From Citrobacter arsenatis (lineage in GTDB: Bacteria > Pseudomonadota > Gammaproteobacteria > Enterobacterales > Enterobacteriaceae), in the NCBI RefSeq assembly GCF_004353845.1, contig NZ_CP037864.1:1984001-2048000 (forward strand): a stretch of 64,000 nt of DNA, in the 5' to 3' direction. The notes below the pieces were generated by a model. That model saw only the letters and a program-made list of their open reading frames with translations. It was not told where the DNA came from and ran no database searches. The translations under genes and the position numbers were made by a program. This document shows positions 8,633 to 18,186 of this stretch, in pieces. Within the stretch, counting starts at the first letter, position 1, and each line of letters begins with the position of its first letter.

Positions 8633-9037
8633 GTGGCGCTGTTAAATATTTTTGATATCGCAGGCTCTGCGCTGACGGCTCAGTCTAAACGCTTGAACGT
8701 GGCGGCCAGCAACATGGCGAATGCGGATAGCGTCACGGGACCCGACGGTCAGCCGTATCGCGCCAAGCAAGTTGTCTTTCAGGTCGATGCTGCGCCGGGC
8801 GCGGCAACCGGTGGCGTAAAAGTGGCTGACGTTATTGAAAGCCAGGCACCGGATAAGCTGGTTTATGAGCCAGGTAATCCGCTGGCCGATGCGAACGGTT
8901 ACGTAAAAATGCCCAATGTGGATGTCGTCGGCGAAATGGTCAACACCATGTCAGCCTCGCGTAGCTACCAGGCAAACGTCGAAGTGCTCAATACCGTGAA
9001 AAGCTTGATGCTCAAAACGCTGACGCTAGGCCAGTAA
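8633..9037 (+). CDS. flgC: Flagellar proximal rod protein FlgC
   Basis: A 134-residue proximal rod subunit of the axial protein family. The motif LNVAASNMANADSVTGPDG lies near the N-terminus, and the C-terminal MVNTMSASRSYQANVEVLNTVKSLM is the usual rod-protein helix. It starts with GTG three bases after flgB and ends 11 bases before flgD. Confidence 0.95.
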   Translation: MALLNIFDIAGSALTAQSKRLNVAASNMANADSVTGPDGQPYRAKQVVFQVDAAPGAATGGVKVADVIESQAPDKLVYEPGNPLADANGYVKMPNVDVVGEMVNTMSASRSYQANVEVLNTVKSLMLKTLTLGQ

Positions 9038-9048
9038 AGGAGGCGCAC

Positions 9049-9747
9049 ATGTCTATAGCTGTAAAAATGAATGATCCAGGCACAACGGGCGTTAATGACG
9101 CAACGGGGAAGAATTCGCTGACGGGCAGCAACGCCGCCGATCTGCAAAGCAGCTTTCTTACGCTGCTGGTTGCACAGCTGAAAAACCAGGATCCAACCAA
9201 CCCGCTGCAAAACAACGAACTGACCACCCAGTTGGCGCAAATCAGTACCGTGAGCGGAATTGAGAAACTGAACACCACGTTGGGGTCGATCTCCGGGCAG
9301 ATCGACAACAGCCAGTCGCTGCAGGCCAGTACCCTGATTGGCCACGGTGTCATGATCCCGGGCACTACCATCCTGACCGGTAAAGGGACGGAAGAAGGCG
9401 CAAAAACCACCACTACGCCGTTTGGCGTCGAGTTGCAGCAACCAGCAGATAAGGTTACTGCAACCATTACCGATAAAGACGGCAAAGTGGTACGCACCAT
9501 TGAAATTGGTGGGTTAAAAGCGGGCGTTCATACCTTTACCTGGGACGGCACCATGACCGATGGCACGGATGCGCCAAGCGGTTCTTACAACGTGTCAATT
9601 GCTGCCAGTAATGGCGGAACGCAACTGGTGGCACAGCCGCTTCAGTTTGCGCTGGTGCAGGGAGTTATTCGCAGTAACGGCGGTAATACGCTGGATCTGG
9701 GCACCTATGGAACCACCACCCTCGACGAAGTACGGCAGATCATTTAA
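9049..9747 (+). CDS. flgD: Flagellar hook capping protein FlgD
   Basis: A 232-residue scaffold that caps the growing hook and is absent from the finished flagellum. The N-terminal SSFLTLLVAQLKNQDPTNPLQNNELTTQLAQ is the FlgD signature. The C-terminal half has the FlgD Tudor/Ig-like domain (EIGGLKAGVHTFTWDG). The start follows AGGAGGCGCAC. Confidence 0.95.
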   Translation: MSIAVKMNDPGTTGVNDATGKNSLTGSNAADLQSSFLTLLVAQLKNQDPTNPLQNNELTTQLAQISTVSGIEKLNTTLGSISGQIDNSQSLQASTLIGHGVMIPGTTILTGKGTEEGAKTTTTPFGVELQQPADKVTATITDKDGKVVRTIEIGGLKAGVHTFTWDGTMTDGTDAPSGSYNVSIAASNGGTQLVAQPLQFALVQGVIRSNGGNTLDLGTYGTTTLDEVRQII

Positions 9748-9773
9748 GCCTTCACACTTATCAGGAGTAAGTC

Positions 9774-11027
9774 ATGGCCTTTTCACAAGCGGTCAGCGGT
9801 CTGAACGCTGCAGCGACCAACCTCGATGTCATTGGTAACAACATCGCCAACTCCGCCACCTACGGTTTTAAATCCGGTACGGCATCCTTTGCCGATATGT
9901 TCGCCGGTTCTAAAGTGGGGCTGGGCGTTAAAGTTGCGGGTATTACCCAGGACTTTACCGACGGCACCACGACCAACACCGGGCGCGGGCTGGATGTTGC
10001 TATCAGCCAGAACGGTTTTTTCCGTATGGTAGACAGCAACGGTTCCGTTTTCTACAGCCGTAACGGTCAGTTCAAGCTCGATGAAAACCGCAATATCGTC
10101 AACATGCAGGGGCTGCAGCTTACGGGCTACCCGGCTACCGGTACACCGCCAACGATCCAGCAAGGTGCTAACCCGGCGCCGATCACCATCCCGAATACGC
10201 TGATGGCGGCGAAAACCACCACAACGGCGTCAATGCAGATCAACCTGAACTCCACTGACAAGGTGCCAACAAAGACCCCGTTTAATCCAAGCGATGCGGA
10301 TTCTTACAACAAAAAAGGCACCGTTACCGTTTTCGATAGCCAGGGTAATGCCCATGACATGAACATTTTTTATGTCAAAAATGCGCAGAGCAACACTTGG
10401 GAAGTTCACACTCAGGATGCATCCACTGGCGATCCGGCAAAATCCGCCGGGTTTATGCGCTTTGATGAAAATGGTGTGTTTTTAGGGATGAGCGCCACGG
10501 CAACTGCGGCGTTACCGACTCCTCCTGCCGTCTGGCCAAAGGACATCAACATCACAACCGGGCAGATTAACGGTGCAGACGCCGCTAATTTTTCTCTGAG
10601 CTTCCTGAACTCCATGCAGCAAAACACCGGTGCAAACAACATCGTTGCCACAAATCAGAACGGCTACAAGCCGGGCGATCTGGTGAGCTACCAGATTAAC
10701 AATGACGGTACCGTGGTCGGTAACTACTCCAATGAACAGCAACAGGTTCTGGGACAGATCGTGCTGGCAAACTTTGCCAATAACGAAGGTCTGGCGTCTC
10801 AGGGCGACAACGTCTGGGCGGCGACTCAGTCTTCCGGCGTGGCGCTGCTGGGTACCGCAGGCGAGGGTAATTTCGGCAAGCTGACCAACGGCGCTCTGGA
10901 AGCGTCAAACGTGGATTTGAGTAAAGAACTGGTGAATATGATTGTCGCCCAGCGTAACTATCAGTCGAACGCGCAGACCATCAAAACCCAGGATCAGATC
11001 CTCAACACGCTGGTCAACCTGCGCTAA
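9774..11027 (+). CDS. flgE: Flagellar hook protein FlgE
   Basis: A 417-residue subunit of the hook, the universal joint between rod and filament. The N-terminal AATNLDVIGNNIANSATYGFKSG and the C-terminal LVNMIVAQRNYQSNAQTIKTQDQILNTLVNLR are the polymerising helices. The variable middle makes it somewhat longer than the 402-residue E. coli K-12 protein. Intact. Confidence 0.95.
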   Translation: MAFSQAVSGLNAAATNLDVIGNNIANSATYGFKSGTASFADMFAGSKVGLGVKVAGITQDFTDGTTTNTGRGLDVAISQNGFFRMVDSNGSVFYSRNGQFKLDENRNIVNMQGLQLTGYPATGTPPTIQQGANPAPITIPNTLMAAKTTTTASMQINLNSTDKVPTKTPFNPSDADSYNKKGTVTVFDSQGNAHDMNIFYVKNAQSNTWEVHTQDASTGDPAKSAGFMRFDENGVFLGMSATATAALPTPPAVWPKDINITTGQINGADAANFSLSFLNSMQQNTGANNIVATNQNGYKPGDLVSYQINNDGTVVGNYSNEQQQVLGQIVLANFANNEGLASQGDNVWAATQSSGVALLGTAGEGNFGKLTNGALEASNVDLSKELVNMIVAQRNYQSNAQTIKTQDQILNTLVNLR

Positions 11028-11047
11028 GCGCCTGACAGGATGGCTTA

Positions 11048-11803
11048 ATGGATCACGCAATTTATACCGCCATGGGCGCGGCCAGCCAGACGCTGAATCA
11101 ACAGGCGGTGACGGCCAGCAACCTGGCAAACGCCTCCACGCCGGGTTTTCGTGCTCAGCTCAATGCGCTGCGCGCGGTTCCCGTTGAAGGATTGTCTTTG
11201 CCGACGCGTACGTTGGTAGTGGCCTCCACGCCGGGGGCCGATATGACGCCGGGTCAGATGGACTATACCTCACGTCCGCTGGACGTGGCGCTGCAACAAG
11301 ATGGCTGGTTGGCTGTGCAGACCGCGGACGGTAGCGAAGGGTATACCCGTAACGGTGCTATTCAGGTAAGCCCAACGGGTGAATTGACCATTCAGGGACA
11401 TCCGGTGATTGGCGAAGCCGGACCGATAGCCGTACCGGAAGGTTCAGAAGTCACCATTGCGGCTGACGGAACGATTTCGGCGCTCAACCCTGGCGATCCG
11501 GCCAACACGGTCGCGCCAGTTGGGCGACTGAAGCTGGTGAAGGCGACGGGGAGCGAAGTGCAGCGTGGCGACGACGGTATGTTCCGTCTGACTCAGGCCG
11601 CACAGGCTACCCGTGGTGCGACGTTACAGGCCGACCCGAGCATTCGCGTTATGTCGGGTGTGCTGGAAGGCAGTAACGTCAAGCCGGTTGCCGCGATGAG
11701 CGACATGATCGCCAACGCCCGCCGTTTTGAAATGCAAATGAAGATTATCAGTAGCGTGGATGATAACGCGGGCCGTGCCAACCAACTGCTGTCGATGAGT
11801 TAA
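11048..11803 (+). CDS. flgF: Flagellar proximal rod protein FlgF
   Basis: A 251-residue rod subunit, the same length as in E. coli. The rod motif QQAVTASNLANASTPGFRAQ is N-terminal, and MSDMIANARRFEMQMKIISSVDDNAGRANQLL is the C-terminal helix. It is 20 bases after flgE and 13 bases before flgG in the operon. Confidence 0.94.
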   Translation: MDHAIYTAMGAASQTLNQQAVTASNLANASTPGFRAQLNALRAVPVEGLSLPTRTLVVASTPGADMTPGQMDYTSRPLDVALQQDGWLAVQTADGSEGYTRNGAIQVSPTGELTIQGHPVIGEAGPIAVPEGSEVTIAADGTISALNPGDPANTVAPVGRLKLVKATGSEVQRGDDGMFRLTQAAQATRGATLQADPSIRVMSGVLEGSNVKPVAAMSDMIANARRFEMQMKIISSVDDNAGRANQLLSMS

Positions 11804-11816
11804 CACAGGACATTTT

Positions 11817-12599
11817 ATGATCAGTTCATTATGGATCGCCAAAACCGGCCTGGATGCGCAGCAAACCAACATGGATGTGATTGCCAACAACCTGGCGAAC
11901 GTCAGTACCAACGGATTTAAGCGCCAGCGTGCGGTGTTTGAAGATCTGTTGTATCAGACGATTCGCCAGCCTGGCGCCCAGTCTTCGGAACAGACCACAC
12001 TGCCGTCTGGTTTGCAGATTGGTACCGGTGTGCGTCCGGTTGCAACCGAGCGTTTACACAGCCAGGGTAACCTGTCGCAGACTAATAACAGTAAAGATGT
12101 GGCGATTAAGGGGCAGGGCTTTTTCCAGGTCATGCTGCCTGATGGCACGTCCGCCTATACCCGTGACGGTTCTTTCCAGGTGGATCAGAACGGTCAGTTG
12201 GTGACGGCTGGTGGTTTTCAGGTTCAGCCTGCTATCACCATTCCGGCTAACTCGCTCAGTATCACCATTGGCCGCGACGGTATTGTCAGCGTGACCCAAC
12301 AGGGTCAGGCTGCGCCGGTTCAGGTCGGGCAGCTTAACCTGACGACCTTTATGAACGATACCGGTCTGGAAAGCATTGGTGAAAATCTGTACACCGAAAC
12401 GCAGTCATCCGGTGCGCCAAATGAGAGCACGCCGGGGCTGAACGGCGCGGGTCTGCTGTATCAGGGCTATGTTGAAACCTCTAACGTCAACGTGGCGGAA
12501 GAGCTGGTAAACATGATCCAGGTCCAGCGCGCTTACGAAATCAACAGTAAAGCGGTATCGACCACCGATCAGATGCTGCAAAAACTGACGCAACTCTAA
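11817..12599 (+). CDS. flgG: Flagellar distal rod protein FlgG
   Basis: A 260-residue distal rod subunit, equal in length to E. coli FlgG. The N-terminal MDVIANNLANVSTNGFKRQRAVFEDL includes the FlgG-specific stretch that sets rod rather than hook packing. The C-terminal ELVNMIQVQRAYEINSKAVSTTDQMLQKLTQL is typical. Confidence 0.95.
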   Translation: MISSLWIAKTGLDAQQTNMDVIANNLANVSTNGFKRQRAVFEDLLYQTIRQPGAQSSEQTTLPSGLQIGTGVRPVATERLHSQGNLSQTNNSKDVAIKGQGFFQVMLPDGTSAYTRDGSFQVDQNGQLVTAGGFQVQPAITIPANSLSITIGRDGIVSVTQQGQAAPVQVGQLNLTTFMNDTGLESIGENLYTETQSSGAPNESTPGLNGAGLLYQGYVETSNVNVAEELVNMIQVQRAYEINSKAVSTTDQMLQKLTQL

Positions 12600-12656
12600 A
12601 GTGTGGTCCGGTGGGGTGAAAGCCTCACCGGCACACTGATTTTGAAGATGACCGCA

Positions 12657-13355
12657 ATGCGAAAATACGCGCTTCACCCATACCCAATTTTAGCCCTGCT
12701 GGTGGTTACACTGACAGGATGCGCCTGGATCCCGGCCACGCCGCTCGTGCAGGGCGCCACGTCTGCCCAGCCTGTTCCAGGTCCGACGCCGGTGGCGAAT
12801 GGCTCAATTTTCCAGTCGGCACAGCCGATTAACTACGGCTATCAGCCGCTATTTGAAGACCGCCGTCCGCGTAATATTGGCGATACGTTGACCATCGTAT
12901 TGCAGGAAAACGTCAGCGCGAGCAAAAGTTCTTCAGCTAACGCCAGTCGCGACGGCAAGACAAACTTTGGTTTTGATACCGTACCGCGTTATCTGCAAGG
13001 ACTGTTTGGCAACGAGCGTGCTGACGTAGAAGCCTCAGGCGGTAACACCTTTAACGGTAAAGGCGGCGCAAACGCCAGCAATACCTTCAGCGGTACGCTG
13101 ACCGTAACGGTCGATCAGGTACTGGTGAATGGCAACTTACATGTTGTGGGTGAAAAACAGATCGCCATTAATCAGGGCACTGAATTCATTCGCTTCTCTG
13201 GGGTCGTCAACCCGCGCACCATCAGTGGCAGCAACTCCGTACCGTCAACTCAGGTTGCGGATGCGCGTATAGAGTACGTCGGCAACGGCTACATCAATGA
13301 AGCGCAAAATATGGGCTGGTTGCAGCGTTTCTTCCTTAACTTGTCGCCGATGTAA
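12657..13355 (+). CDS. flgH: Flagellar L-ring lipoprotein FlgH
   Basis: A 232-residue outer-membrane lipoprotein forming the L ring. After a short charged start the hydrophobic segment ends in the lipobox TLTGC, giving a lipidated cysteine. The ATG at 12657 gives the E. coli length; earlier in-frame starts at 12603 and 12648 would add residues before the signal peptide. The C-terminus MGWLQRFFLNLSPM is the family's conserved end. Confidence 0.93.
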   Translation: MRKYALHPYPILALLVVTLTGCAWIPATPLVQGATSAQPVPGPTPVANGSIFQSAQPINYGYQPLFEDRRPRNIGDTLTIVLQENVSASKSSSANASRDGKTNFGFDTVPRYLQGLFGNERADVEASGGNTFNGKGGANASNTFSGTLTVTVDQVLVNGNLHVVGEKQIAINQGTEFIRFSGVVNPRTISGSNSVPSTQVADARIEYVGNGYINEAQNMGWLQRFFLNLSPM

Positions 13356-13367
13356 GCGAGGTACCCG

Positions 13368-14465
13368 GTGTTTAAATCTCTTGTTGGAATGGTACTGGTA
13401 CTGGCAACCACCTTTGCGCATGCCGATCGTATTCGTGACCTGACCAGCGTGCAGGGCGTGCGGGAAAACTCGTTGATAGGCTACGGGCTGGTGGTCGGCC
13501 TTGATGGTACGGGTGACCAGACGACCCAGACGCCGTTTACGACGCAAACGCTCAATAACATGCTGTCGCAGTTGGGGATCACTGTGCCAACTGGCACTAA
13601 TATGCAGCTGAAAAACGTGGCGGCGGTGATGGTCACCGCGCAGTTCCCAGCCTTTGGTCGCCAGGGGCAAACCATTGACGTGGTGGTCTCTTCCATGGGT
13701 AACGCCAAAAGCCTGCGCGGCGGAACGCTGCTGATGACCCCGCTGAAAGGGGTCGATAGCCAGGTATATGCCTTGGCGCAGGGAAATATTCTGGTTGGCG
13801 GTGCAGGCGCGGCTGCGGGTGGCAGTAGCGTACAGGTTAACCAGCTCAATGGCGGACGCATTACCAACGGCGCGACCATCGAGCGTGAGTTGCCTAGCCA
13901 GTTCGGTGGCGGAAATACCATTAATCTGCAGCTCAATAATGAAGATTTCGCGATGGCGCAGCAGATTACTGACACCATTAACCGCTCGCGTGGCTTTGGC
14001 AGCGCAACGGCGTTGGATGCCCGAACCATTCAGGTGCGCGTACCAAGTGGAAACAGTTCGCAGGTGCGCTTCCTCGCGGATATCCAGAACATGGAGGTGA
14101 ACGTCACGCCGCAGGATGCGAAAGTTATTATCAACTCGCGCACTGGATCCGTCGTTATGAATCGCGAAGTCACACTGGATAGCTGTGCCGTAGCGCAAGG
14201 CAACTTGTCGATTACGGTAAACCGCCAGGCGAACGTCAGCCAGCCGGATACACCGTTTGGCGGTGGACAAACCGTGGTGACACCACAAACTCAGATCGAT
14301 CTGCGCCAGAGCGGCGGTTCGCTGCAAAGCGTTCGTTCCAGCGCCAACCTGAACAACGTCGTTCGTGCGCTGAATGCGCTGGGGGCAACGCCGATGGATC
14401 TGATGTCCATTCTGCAATCGATGCAGAGCGCGGGTTGCTTACGCGCCAAACTGGAAATCATCTAA
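13368..14465 (+). CDS. flgI: Flagellar P-ring protein FlgI
   Basis: A 365-residue periplasmic ring subunit secreted by Sec and assembled with FlgA. It has an N-terminal signal peptide (MVLVLATTFAHA) followed by the strongly conserved DRIRDLTSVQGVRENSLIGYGLVVGLDGTGDQT. The start is GTG at 13368 with GCGAGG upstream. The stop codon overlaps the flgJ start by one base. Confidence 0.95.
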   Translation: MFKSLVGMVLVLATTFAHADRIRDLTSVQGVRENSLIGYGLVVGLDGTGDQTTQTPFTTQTLNNMLSQLGITVPTGTNMQLKNVAAVMVTAQFPAFGRQGQTIDVVVSSMGNAKSLRGGTLLMTPLKGVDSQVYALAQGNILVGGAGAAAGGSSVQVNQLNGGRITNGATIERELPSQFGGGNTINLQLNNEDFAMAQQITDTINRSRGFGSATALDARTIQVRVPSGNSSQVRFLADIQNMEVNVTPQDAKVIINSRTGSVVMNREVTLDSCAVAQGNLSITVNRQANVSQPDTPFGGGQTVVTPQTQIDLRQSGGSLQSVRSSANLNNVVRALNALGATPMDLMSILQSMQSAGCLRAKLEII

Positions 14466-15415
14466 TGATTGGTGACAGCAAACTGCTGACCAGCGCCGCC
14501 TGGGATGCGCAATCACTGAACGAACTGAAAGCGAAAGCGGGTCAGGATCCGGCGGCGAATATCCGCCCGGTCGCCCGCCAGGTTGAAGGGATGTTCGTGC
14601 AGATGATGCTGAAAAGCATGCGTGAAGCGCTGCCGAAAGATGGCGTGTTTAGCAGCGATTCGACACGTTTGTATACCAGCATGTATGACCAACAAATCGC
14701 GCAGCAGATGACCGCAGGTAAAGGTCTGGGGCTGGCTGAAATGATGGTCAAGCAGATGACCGAAGGGCAGGCGCAACCCGCAGACGACGCGCCGCAGGTT
14801 CCAATGAAGTTCTCGCTTGAAACGGTGACCAGCTATCAAAACCAGGCGCTGACGCAACTGGTACGTAAAGCCATTCCCCGGGCGACGGAAAGCAATGATG
14901 AGCCGCTGTCAGGTGACAGTAAAGACTTCCTCGCCCAGCTATCGTTGCCAGCTAAGCTGGCCAGCCAGCAAAGCGGGGTGCCGCATCATCTGATTCTGGC
15001 ACAGGCGGCGCTGGAGTCCGGTTGGGGGCAGCGACAAATTCGCCGTGAGAACGGCGAACCGAGCTTTAACATTTTTGGCGTGAAGGCTTCGGGAAGCTGG
15101 AAAGGCCCAACCACCGAAATCACCACCACCGAATATGAAAACGGTGAGGCGAAAAAGGTGAAAGCCAGATTCCGCGTCTATAGCTCTTACCTTGAGGCGC
15201 TGTCGGATTATGTCGGTCTGATATCGCGTAACCCGCGCTATGCGGCGGTGACCGCTGCCGCGACAGCCGAACAAGGTGCGCAGGCATTGCAAAATGCGGG
15301 GTACGCTACAGACCCTAACTATGCGCGTAAATTAACCAGCATGATCCAGCAGTTGAAATCGATGAGTGAAAAAGTGAGCAAAACCTACAGCACGAATATC
15401 GATAATCTCTTTTAA
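14465..15415 (+). CDS. flgJ: Rod-capping protein and peptidoglycan hydrolase FlgJ
   Basis: A 316-residue two-domain protein, the Salmonella length. The N-terminal half is the rod cap/scaffold. The C-terminal half, from about residue 150, is a beta-N-acetylglucosaminidase (LILAQAALESGWGQ with catalytic Glu, and ENGEPSFNIFGVKASGSWKG) that opens peptidoglycan for the rod. The start ATG overlaps the last base of flgI. Confidence 0.94.
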   Translation: MIGDSKLLTSAAWDAQSLNELKAKAGQDPAANIRPVARQVEGMFVQMMLKSMREALPKDGVFSSDSTRLYTSMYDQQIAQQMTAGKGLGLAEMMVKQMTEGQAQPADDAPQVPMKFSLETVTSYQNQALTQLVRKAIPRATESNDEPLSGDSKDFLAQLSLPAKLASQQSGVPHHLILAQAALESGWGQRQIRRENGEPSFNIFGVKASGSWKGPTTEITTTEYENGEAKKVKARFRVYSSYLEALSDYVGLISRNPRYAAVTAAATAEQGAQALQNAGYATDPNYARKLTSMIQQLKSMSEKVSKTYSTNIDNLF

Positions 15416-15420
15416 ATAGC

Positions 15421-15447
15421 TCAAGTCTACCGACCTGCTGCCGATAA
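15421..15447 (+). promoter_or_regulatory. Sigma-28 (FliA) promoter of flgKL
   Basis: TCAAGTCT (15421-15428) and GCCGATAA (15440-15447) are separated by 11 bp. The -10 element is a perfect FliA match and the -35 a near match. It lies 33 bp before flgK, fitting late expression of the hook-filament junction genes. Confidence 0.88.
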
Positions 15448-15479
15448 TAACGAGTATTGAAGGATTACAAGGAACCTCC

Positions 15480-17138
15480 ATGTCCAGCTTGATTAATAAC
15501 GCGATGAGTGGACTCGCCGCAGCGCAGGCCGCATTGAATTCTGCCAGTAATAACATCTCCAGCTATAACGTCGCCGGATACACCCGACAAACGACAATTA
15601 TGGCGCAAGCGAACAGCACGCTGGGTGCGGGGGGCTGGGTTGGCAATGGCGTCTATGTTTCTGGCGTGCAGCGCGAGTATGACTCCTTTATCACAAATCA
15701 GTTGCGGGCAGCGCAGAACCAGAGCAGCGGCCTGACGACGCGCTATGAGCAAATGTCAAAAATCGACAATCTGCTCTCCAGCAAAACCAGTTCCATTTCG
15801 ACCTCAATGCAGGACTTTTTTACCAGCCTGCAAACGCTGGTCAGTAACGCCGAAGATCCGGCGGCGCGTCAGGCGATGATCGGTAAAGCTGATGGGTTAG
15901 TGAATCAGTTCAGAACAACCGATCAGTATCTGCGCGATCAGGATAAGCAGGTCAATACTGCGATCAAAGCAAGCGTTGATCAGATCAACAACTACTCAAA
16001 ACAGATTGCCAGCCTCAACGACCAGATTTCCCGTCTGACCGGCGTTGGTGCGGGCGCATCGCCTAACGATTTGCTGGACCAGCGTGACCAGTTGGTCAGT
16101 GAACTGAACCAGATTGTCGGTGTTGAAGTCAGCGTTCAGGACGGTGGCACCTATAACGTGACCATGGCGAACGGCTATTCATTGGTGCAGGGCAGTAATG
16201 CACGTCAATTGGCGGCAGTACCTTCCAGTGATGACCCGAATCGTACAACAGTGGCCTACGTTGACGGCGTTGCCGGAGCCGTCGAGATCCCCGAGAAACT
16301 GTTAAATAGCGGTTCACTGGGTGGACTGCTCACGTTCCGTTCTCAGGAGCTGGATCAGACGCGTAATACGTTGGGCCAACTGGCGCTTGCGTTTGCCGAT
16401 GCGTTTAACACCCAGCACAAAGAAGGTTTTGATGCTAACGGCGATCAGGGTAAGGATTTCTTCTCTATCGGCAGCCCGGCGGTATTCAACAATGCGAAAA
16501 ATGCGGGAACAGGATCGTTAAACGCGAAGATCACTGACAGCTCTGCTGTGCAGGCGACAGATTATAAAATTGTTTTTGATGGGACGGACTGGCAGGTTAC
16601 TCGCCTGGCGGATAATACCAGTTTCAAAGCCACCGTCACCGGTGGAAAAATGTCCTTTGACGGGATGGAAATCACCGTTAACGCTGGCGCAGTAGCAAAT
16701 GACAGCTTCACAGTGAAACCTGTCAGTAACGCTATCGTTGATATGAAAGTCCTGGTGACCGATGAGTCGGAAATCGCTATGGCCCAGGTTTCAAAAAATG
16801 ACCCGGACCCGGATATTGATAAGGGAAAAAGCGATAACCGTAATGGTCAGAAGCTGCTGGATCTACAGACCAAAGCTACGGTTGGCAACAAGACCTTCAA
16901 CGACGCATACGCCACGCTGGTAAGCGATGTCGGGAACAAAACCGCTACGCTGAAAACCAGCGCCACCACCCAGAACAACGTGGTAACCCAGCTTTACCGG
17001 CAGCAGCAGTCAATTTCCGGCGTCAACCTCGATGAAGAGTACGGTAATTTACAGCGCTATCAGCAGTATTACCTCGCTAACGCGCAAGTACTGCAAACCG
17101 CGAATGCGCTGTTTGATGCACTGATTAATATTCGCTAA
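15480..17138 (+). CDS. flgK: Hook-filament junction protein FlgK (HAP1)
   Basis: A 552-residue junction protein. The N-terminal SLINNAMSGLAAAQAALNSASNNISSYNVAGYTRQ and the C-terminal VNLDEEYGNLQRYQQYYLANAQVLQTANALFDALINIR are the conserved coiled-coil ends. The middle is variable. It is exported with the FlgN chaperone and polymerises between hook and FlgL. Good ribosome site AAGGAACCTCC. Confidence 0.95.
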   Translation: MSSLINNAMSGLAAAQAALNSASNNISSYNVAGYTRQTTIMAQANSTLGAGGWVGNGVYVSGVQREYDSFITNQLRAAQNQSSGLTTRYEQMSKIDNLLSSKTSSISTSMQDFFTSLQTLVSNAEDPAARQAMIGKADGLVNQFRTTDQYLRDQDKQVNTAIKASVDQINNYSKQIASLNDQISRLTGVGAGASPNDLLDQRDQLVSELNQIVGVEVSVQDGGTYNVTMANGYSLVQGSNARQLAAVPSSDDPNRTTVAYVDGVAGAVEIPEKLLNSGSLGGLLTFRSQELDQTRNTLGQLALAFADAFNTQHKEGFDANGDQGKDFFSIGSPAVFNNAKNAGTGSLNAKITDSSAVQATDYKIVFDGTDWQVTRLADNTSFKATVTGGKMSFDGMEITVNAGAVANDSFTVKPVSNAIVDMKVLVTDESEIAMAQVSKNDPDPDIDKGKSDNRNGQKLLDLQTKATVGNKTFNDAYATLVSDVGNKTATLKTSATTQNNVVTQLYRQQQSISGVNLDEEYGNLQRYQQYYLANAQVLQTANALFDALINIR

Positions 17139-17152
17139 GGGAGAGGGACACA

Positions 17153-18106
17153 ATGCGTATCAGCACCCAGATGATGTACCAGCAGAATATGCGTGGCATC
17201 ACTAACTCTCAGGCGGAATGGATGAAGTTCGGCGAACAGATGTCAACGGGCAAGCGTGTGCTCACTCCATCTGACGATCCGATTGCCGCTTCTCAGGCCG
17301 TGGTACTTTCGCAGGCCCAGGCGCAGAACAGCCAATATGCGTTGGCGCGAACATTCGCAACGCAGAAAGTATCGCTGGAAGAAAATGTGCTGAGTCAGGT
17401 GACGACGGCAATTCAAACCGCGCAGGAAAAAATTGTTTATGCCGGTAACGAAACATTAAGTGATAACGACCGTGCATCGCTCGCCACCGACCTGCAGGGG
17501 ATCCGCGATCAACTGATGAACCTGGCGAACAGTACCGATGGTAATGGTCGCTATATTTTCGGCGGATACAAAACAGAAACTGCACCGTTTGCCCAAGCGG
17601 ATGGTGCCTACGGCGGTGGTACGACCAACGTGACCCAGCAGGTAGATGCCTCTCGTACCATGGTGATTGGCCATACTGGCGATAAAGTGTTTGATAACCT
17701 GACCAGCAACGCCGTACCGGAACCGGGTGGCGGTGTTCAGGAAAAGAATCTGTTCAAAATGTTGGATACCGCGATTGATGCGCTCAAAACGCCAATTGAG
17801 GGTGACGATGTGGCAAAAGATACCGCCGCTGCGGCCATTGCTAAAACCAGCCGTGGTTTGAAAAACTCACTGAATAACGTGCTTTCCGTTCGTGCAGAAT
17901 TAGGCACACAGCTTAGCGAATTAAGCTCGCTTGATTCTCTGGGCACCGATCGTGCATTGGGCCAAACTCAGCAAATGAGTAACCTGGTAGATGTCGACTG
18001 GAACGCCGCGATTTCATCTTATGTTATGCAGCAGGCTGCGCTACAGGCATCCTACAAAGCGTTTACCGATATGCAGGGAATGTCGCTGTTCCAGCTCAAT
18101 CGCTAA
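17153..18106 (+). CDS. flgL: Hook-filament junction protein FlgL (HAP3)
   Basis: A 317-residue junction protein of the flagellin superfamily, the same length as in E. coli. The N-terminal MRISTQMMYQQNMRGITNSQAEWMKFGEQMSTGKRVLTPSDDP is the flagellin-like helix pair. It sits 14 bases after flgK and is followed by a strong terminator, closing the flagellar cluster. Confidence 0.95.
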   Translation: MRISTQMMYQQNMRGITNSQAEWMKFGEQMSTGKRVLTPSDDPIAASQAVVLSQAQAQNSQYALARTFATQKVSLEENVLSQVTTAIQTAQEKIVYAGNETLSDNDRASLATDLQGIRDQLMNLANSTDGNGRYIFGGYKTETAPFAQADGAYGGGTTNVTQQVDASRTMVIGHTGDKVFDNLTSNAVPEPGGGVQEKNLFKMLDTAIDALKTPIEGDDVAKDTAAAAIAKTSRGLKNSLNNVLSVRAELGTQLSELSSLDSLGTDRALGQTQQMSNLVDVDWNAAISSYVMQQAALQASYKAFTDMQGMSLFQLNR

Positions 18107-18149
18107 CGTCTGGTTTTAAAACATATCATGAAACTGGGTATGTTTGTCT

Positions 18150-18186
18150 GCCCGCTCCCTTAACACCCGGGAGCGGGCATTTTTTT
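18150..18186 (+). terminator. Terminator after flgL
   Basis: A 10-bp perfect stem (GCCCGCTCCC at 18150-18159 with GGGAGCGGGC at 18169-18178) is followed by a seven-T run. The T run overlaps the end of the convergent MFS gene. Confidence 0.9.

Noticed and set aside
13245..14417. Minus-strand 390-codon frame opposite flgI
   Set aside because: Long only because flgI has strong codon bias. Its composition (rich in His, Arg, Gln) is typical of an antisense shadow.
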